Positions 5,306 through 7,623 of a stretch of DNA of 7,623 nucleotides are shown here, piece by piece (position 1 is the stretch's first letter; each line of letters starts with the position of its first letter). A program made the position numbers and the translations under genes. This DNA comes from SURF-13 sp038924245. GTDB taxonomy: Bacteria; Pseudomonadota; Gammaproteobacteria; SURF-13. The stretch lies in the NCBI GenBank assembly GCA_038924245.1, contig JBCKVB010000049.1, positions 1 through 7,623 on the forward strand, given 5' to 3'. The notes under the pieces are model-generated. The model was given only the letters and a program-made list of their open reading frames with translations. It was not told the DNA's origin and made no database searches.

Positions 5306-5908
5306 TTACATCAAATCAGCCATCGATTCACCCAATGAACCCAATTTGGTAGCGATTCCTGAAAGCGCTGCAGCCGCGAAGGCATCATGCTCGTTCTTCA
5401 GTCGCCTAAATGTATGCCGGTGCATTCCCTTGGGTTTCCCCCATCCCTCTGGATTCAAGATGCCTGGCTCCCAGCCTAGTCGCTCCCGTATTTTATTCGC
5501 CCGCCTTAAGGCCCTGTCATAGCCAGTTTCCCTCTGACTCGGGTAGGCTAACCGGTAACAGTGCCGACAGGCATAGATGCCGCCGCCGAAGAGGATGGCC
5601 ACGCGCCGACAGCAGCCGCTCGCCGGGCAGATAAACCAGGGGCGTTTCCCGCCAAGGCGGCAGGGTGTCCAGGCCAGGTATATGGGATAGCTTTCATCCT
5701 TCCAATTATCCTCGCCTATGTTTTGGTGGCGATAGGTTAGAATCACCCGATCCGCTTCTGTGCGTACCTGTATGGAGCCCACTGTCTCGCCGTCACGTGA
5801 CCACCACGAGACGAATGATTGGTTCGGCGCGAGCAATCCGTCCCGCTTCCAGCGTCGCACATCGATCGAGCGATAATCACTGGTGGTGTTTTTTGCTCCG
5901 TAGTGCAT
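5306..5908 (-). CDS. Zinc-ribbon protein of unknown function (200 aa)
   Basis: The centre of the protein is a probable zinc ribbon: C94-x4-C99-C100, then A-C114-RH-C117, in KRPWFICPASGCCRRVAILF and ACRHCYRLAYPSQRETGYDR. It is followed by a basic helix (ALRRANKIRERLG) and GKPKGMHRHTFRRL. The layout (a beta-rich N-terminal half with GLLAPNQSFVSWWSRDGETVG, four cysteines, then CYRLAYPSQ and a basic helix) recurs in a family I know only as hypothetical proteins in proteobacteria, often in phage or mobile-element settings. Nucleic-acid binding is a fair inference; no activity is known to me. C100 is an additional cysteine beside C99, so either could be the ligand. AAGGA five bases before the ATG supports the start. 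Confidence 0.75.
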   Translation of the reverse strand: MHYGAKNTTSDYRSIDVRRWKRDGLLAPNQSFVSWWSRDGETVGSIQVRTEADRVILTYRHQNIGEDNWKDESYPIYLAWTPCRLGGKRPWFICPASGCCRRVAILFGGGIYACRHCYRLAYPSQRETGYDRALRRANKIRERLGWEPGILNPEGWGKPKGMHRHTFRRLKNEHDAFAAAALSGIATKLGSLGESMADLM

Positions 5909-5950
5909 GTGTATCCTTGCTACCTATCCGTCCCAATATTTCCGAAATCA

Positions 5951-6052
5951 TTAGCCAGATCGGTCAGTGTCCTGGGTGCCATCAAAGTGTTGATGCAGGG
6001 TGATTCTGGCGCCGCGCACCCCCAATCCCGTCCCGCTGGTGGCTACTTGCAT
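5951..6052 (-). CDS. Possible 33-aa small ORF
   Basis: In the 185-bp gap between the 63-aa and zinc-ribbon genes, an ATG at 6052 opens a frame reading MQVATSGTGLGVRGARITLH then QHFDGTQDTDRSG. AAGG lies about six bases upstream. There is no hydrophobic segment or recognised motif, and glycine-rich composition is easily produced by GC-rich spacer DNA. It is listed because its position in the leftward series and its ribosome site are plausible, but it may not be translated. Confidence 0.2.
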   Translation of the reverse strand: MQVATSGTGLGVRGARITLHQHFDGTQDTDRSG

Positions 6053-6348
6053 CAACCGCCTTATTTCGCTCTTTCCCACTGTCGAATATAACGTTAGTCG
6101 ACACAAGTGCCTGCACCAGTTATCTCACCAGACTCATTGATCCATATATCTCGTCGGCCAATGTTAATCTGCAATGTTTTCTCTGTTGTGCGTTCTATAA
6201 ACCGCGCTTTAACCAGCCCTTCTTCGAGGAATGGCGTGGCAAAATGTTGGTCAATAATTTCTTTCAATCGTTCCAAGGTCAGCATGATTTCCTCCTATTG
6301 TGGCTGCGTTCAATGGTGCAGCCTAACCCATCATTCCAGCGGGACGGG
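6027..6348. repeat. 13-bp perfect inverted repeats flanking the 63-aa gene
   Basis: CCCGTCCCGCTGG at 6027-6039 is the exact reverse complement of CCAGCGGGACGGG at 6336-6348. The pair brackets the 63-aa gene, and the right copy lies inside the attC-like element at 6321-6384. No extension beyond 13 bp is seen. A 13-bp GC-rich match could be chance across the window, but the close spacing and symmetrical placement make it worth listing. Confidence 0.4.
6094..6285 (-). CDS. Hypothetical small protein (63 aa)
   Basis: The start is well defined: AGGAGG six bases before the ATG at 6285. The product begins MLTLERLKEIIDQHFATPFL, a predicted amphipathic helix. The second half reads VKARFIERTTEKTLQINIGR followed by RDIWINESGEITGAGT, which looks like three or four beta strands. 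The protein is acidic to neutral, soluble and without cysteines apart from C61. I do not recognise a family; small alpha-beta proteins of this sort next to primases are common in mobile elements and are mostly uncharacterised. The gene lies between the primase and the zinc-ribbon gene on the same strand. A GTTAGGC core and attC-like palindrome lie just upstream, so it could have entered as a cassette. Confidence 0.65.
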   Translation of the reverse strand: MLTLERLKEIIDQHFATPFLEEGLVKARFIERTTEKTLQINIGRRDIWINESGEITGAGTCVD

Positions 6349-6384
6349 CAAAAAGCCGCCTGCCCTGAATTCATATGTCAATGC
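6321..6384 (-). repeat. Weak attC-like palindrome upstream of the 63-aa gene
   Basis: One end is a perfect core, GTTAGGC on the minus strand (6321-6327), preceded by GGAATGATGG. The other end (about 6377-6383) reads CATTGAC, a poor core. Between them the halves CCATCATTCCAG and CATATGAATTCAG pair imperfectly around a central GGC-AAAAA-GCC loop. The arrangement resembles attC sites of the CCTAACCC-TCATTCCAGCGGGACG kind. GTTAGGC followed 36 bases later by the ATG of a small gene is the expected cassette layout. The missing second core keeps confidence low. Confidence 0.35.
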
Positions 6385-6490
6385 AGCGCGAACTGTCTGG
6401 TTTGCCCCCCGCTTTAGGCTTGGTCTTGCCTCTCCAGCAGCGCCGACAGCAGCACCTGATACTCGCTTCTGCATAGGTGTGAGCTTCAGA

Positions 6491-7623
6491 TCAGGTTGTC
6501 GCCGGACAGTTGGGAGGGTTGGGAGGGTTTTTGGGGTAGTGTCTCCATGTAGGGGTGTTAGCTGAACTTCCCGGAAAACTGTCCAAACTGTCCAAACTGT
6601 CCAACAAGCCAATGCCGCGATAGACGACGGTGCCGCATTTGTCCTTGGGGAATCCTCTGTTGCCCAGCTTGAGGCCGAACTTGGTGTTGGATAGCGGGTG
6701 GCCGCCGTTGTCCTCCACCCAGTGCTTGTAGCTGCCATACAGCGCGCTGGCTTTGGCGGTGGCATTTGGTGCGGTGACACAGCATTCTTCGATCCACTTG
6801 CCGATCAAGTCCATTTCACTTTTGTATTCCTCGGTGGCGGCGATGACTTCCGGTGGCGGGTTCAATCCTTGGGATTGCCATGCGATGCAGCCTTGCACGG
6901 CCCATGCGAGGATGCCGGGGTATTCTCTCCTCAGTTTTTCTGGCAAGCTTTTGTCGCGGTCTTCCGGTGGGATGGTGACGGTGAATGGCACCAGATGGAT
7001 GCGCCGCCAGATAGCGTAGTCGTCGCCTCGGATGACAGGCTTGTGGTTTGCACCCATCCAGATTTTGAAATTGGGGATGTACTCAAAATACTCGGCAAAC
7101 AGAAAGCGCGCCGCGATTACATCGCCGCCGGTCAGCTGCTTAATCATGGATTCGGCGAAGCGACGGCCGTCCTCTGTTTCCGAGGTGGCTACGAAACGCG
7201 CACCACGCAGGCGGGCGATGTCGTTGGGAATGTTGCCGCCACCTTGTTTGACCATGAGGGTTTCGGCGGGGCATTGCATGGCGTAGTCGCCCAGCAGTTC
7301 TTTGATGGCGTTGAGCAGTGTGCTTTTTCCGTTGGCTCCGCTACCATGGAGAAAGAACAGGCATTGCTCGCCAGTGTCGCCAGTGAGGCTGTAGCCGATG
7401 GCGCGCTGGATAAAATCTACCAGCGCCTGGTTGCCGCCCATGATGCGTTGCAGGAACTCAATGAACCGGGGCGCTTTTGCGTCGGGTTTGTAGGCTACAT
7501 GCGCCTGCTTGGTAATGTGATCCTTCCGGCGTTGTACGCGCAGCGCGCCGGTGCGCAGGTTGATGACGCCATTGGTGACGCCCAGAAGGTAGTTGTCCTG
7601 ATCCAGTGCGCTGGTTCGCACCG
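6491..7623 (-). CDS. P4-family phage/plasmid primase-helicase, C-terminal part
   Basis: The gene continues past the right edge; about 377 residues of the C-terminal region are seen, so the GTG at 7621 is just an in-frame valine. Counting from it, residues 12-30 (LLGVTNGVINLRTG) and 66-82 (ALVDFIQRAIGYSLTGD) are the D5 N-terminal-type region. The SF3 helicase core follows: Walker A G93-SGANGKS-T101, Walker B-like ARFVATSETEDG (141-152), sensor FKIWMGANHKP with N192, and arginines R206/R207 in IWRRIHLVPF. Residues about 293-340 (ALYGSYKHWVEDNGGHPLSN onward) match the C-terminal winged-helix region. Such proteins unwind and prime element DNA at an origin. The last 35 residues are a low-complexity tail (LDSLDSLDSF, NPPNPPN) encoded by short tandem repeats. 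Confidence 0.93.
   Translation of the reverse strand, partial: VRTSALDQDNYLLGVTNGVINLRTGALRVQRRKDHITKQAHVAYKPDAKAPRFIEFLQRIMGGNQALVDFIQRAIGYSLTGDTGEQCLFFLHGSGANGKSTLLNAIKELLGDYAMQCPAETLMVKQGGGNIPNDIARLRGARFVATSETEDGRRFAESMIKQLTGGDVIAARFLFAEYFEYIPNFKIWMGANHKPVIRGDDYAIWRRIHLVPFTVTIPPEDRDKSLPEKLRREYPGILAWAVQGCIAWQSQGLNPPPEVIAATEEYKSEMDLIGKWIEECCVTAPNATAKASALYGSYKHWVEDNGGHPLSNTKFGLKLGNRGFPKDKCGTVVYRGIGLLDSLDSLDSFPGSSANTPTWRHYPKNPPNPPNCPATT
6512..6536 (+). other. G-quadruplex-forming sequence
   Basis: The plus strand reads GGGAGGGTTGGGAGGG (6512-6527): four G-triplets with loops of one, two and one base, and a fifth G-run at 6533-6536. This is a canonical intramolecular quadruplex pattern. It lies at the 3' end of the primase gene, on the DNA strand used as template, so the mRNA itself is C-rich there. 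Confidence 0.65.
6575..6604. repeat. 9-bp tandem repeat (three AAACTGTCC units)
   Basis: Three perfect consecutive units occupy 6576-6602. On the minus strand they encode LDSLDSLDS near the end of the primase. The unit is a multiple of three, so copy-number change would lengthen the tail without breaking the frame. Confidence 0.8.

Noticed and set aside
4917..5522. 201-aa open frame on the plus strand
   Set aside because: It runs antisense across two minus-strand genes with good starts and motifs (zinc ribbon, DUF3820-like) and has no recognisable domain of its own.
6331..6780. 149-aa minus-strand frame overlapping the primase end
   Set aside because: Mostly an out-of-frame reading of the primase. 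Its low-complexity WTVWTVWTV comes from the same 9-bp repeats, and the part beyond 6490 has no motif.
1..7623. CRISPR arrays, tRNA or rRNA genes
   Set aside because: No regularly spaced repeats of the right length, and no cloverleaf or rRNA-like sequence, were seen in reading the window.

Overview
The window looks like proteobacterial DNA, probably gamma- or betaproteobacterial. This rests on family content only: a YjgN (DUF898) / M48 peptidase pair, lipoproteins with proteobacterial lipoboxes, a Tat signal, an integron-integrase remnant and a P4-type primase. No species is assigned. Every gene I support is on the minus strand, so the window is read from right to left. The one exception is a broken integron integrase fragment on the plus strand.

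Right part (about 4976-7623): a mobile-element replication and accessory block. It starts with a P4-family primase/SF3 helicase cut by the window edge. Then come a 63-aa protein with an excellent ribosome binding site, a 200-aa zinc-ribbon protein of unknown role and an 87-aa protein with a DUF3820-like motif. The gene set is typical of integrated phage-like or plasmid-like elements.

Middle (about 2460-4877): a likely envelope operon with higher GC. It holds a 133-aa single-pass membrane protein with an in-frame 30-bp tandem duplication, then a YjgN/DUF898 multi-pass membrane protein, then an M48 zinc metallopeptidase whose GTG start overlaps the YjgN stop. A terminator-like hairpin follows about 100 bp downstream. 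Next is a short Tat-exported protein of unknown function (1675-2232) that ends in two YD-type repeats.

Left part (1 to about 1681): AT-richer, and best read as the decayed head of a chromosomal integron. The plus strand at about 1517-1681 encodes a recognisable N-terminal piece of an IntI-type tyrosine recombinase, with an in-frame stop and no catalytic domain. To its left, and transcribed away from it as in an integron, are small exported proteins: a BamE/SmpA-like lipoprotein followed five bases later by a convincing attC-like palindrome; an unlisted 45-aa secreted microprotein whose stop overlaps the start of a 201-aa secreted protein (ATGA); and the start of another lipoprotein at the left edge. 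A second, weaker attC-like element sits just upstream of the 63-aa gene in the right block.

The most interesting points are the integrase remnant with its attC and cassette-like genes, the overlapping microprotein/secreted-protein pair, and the small-gene module next to the primase. Family calls are from motif recognition by eye; no database search was run.
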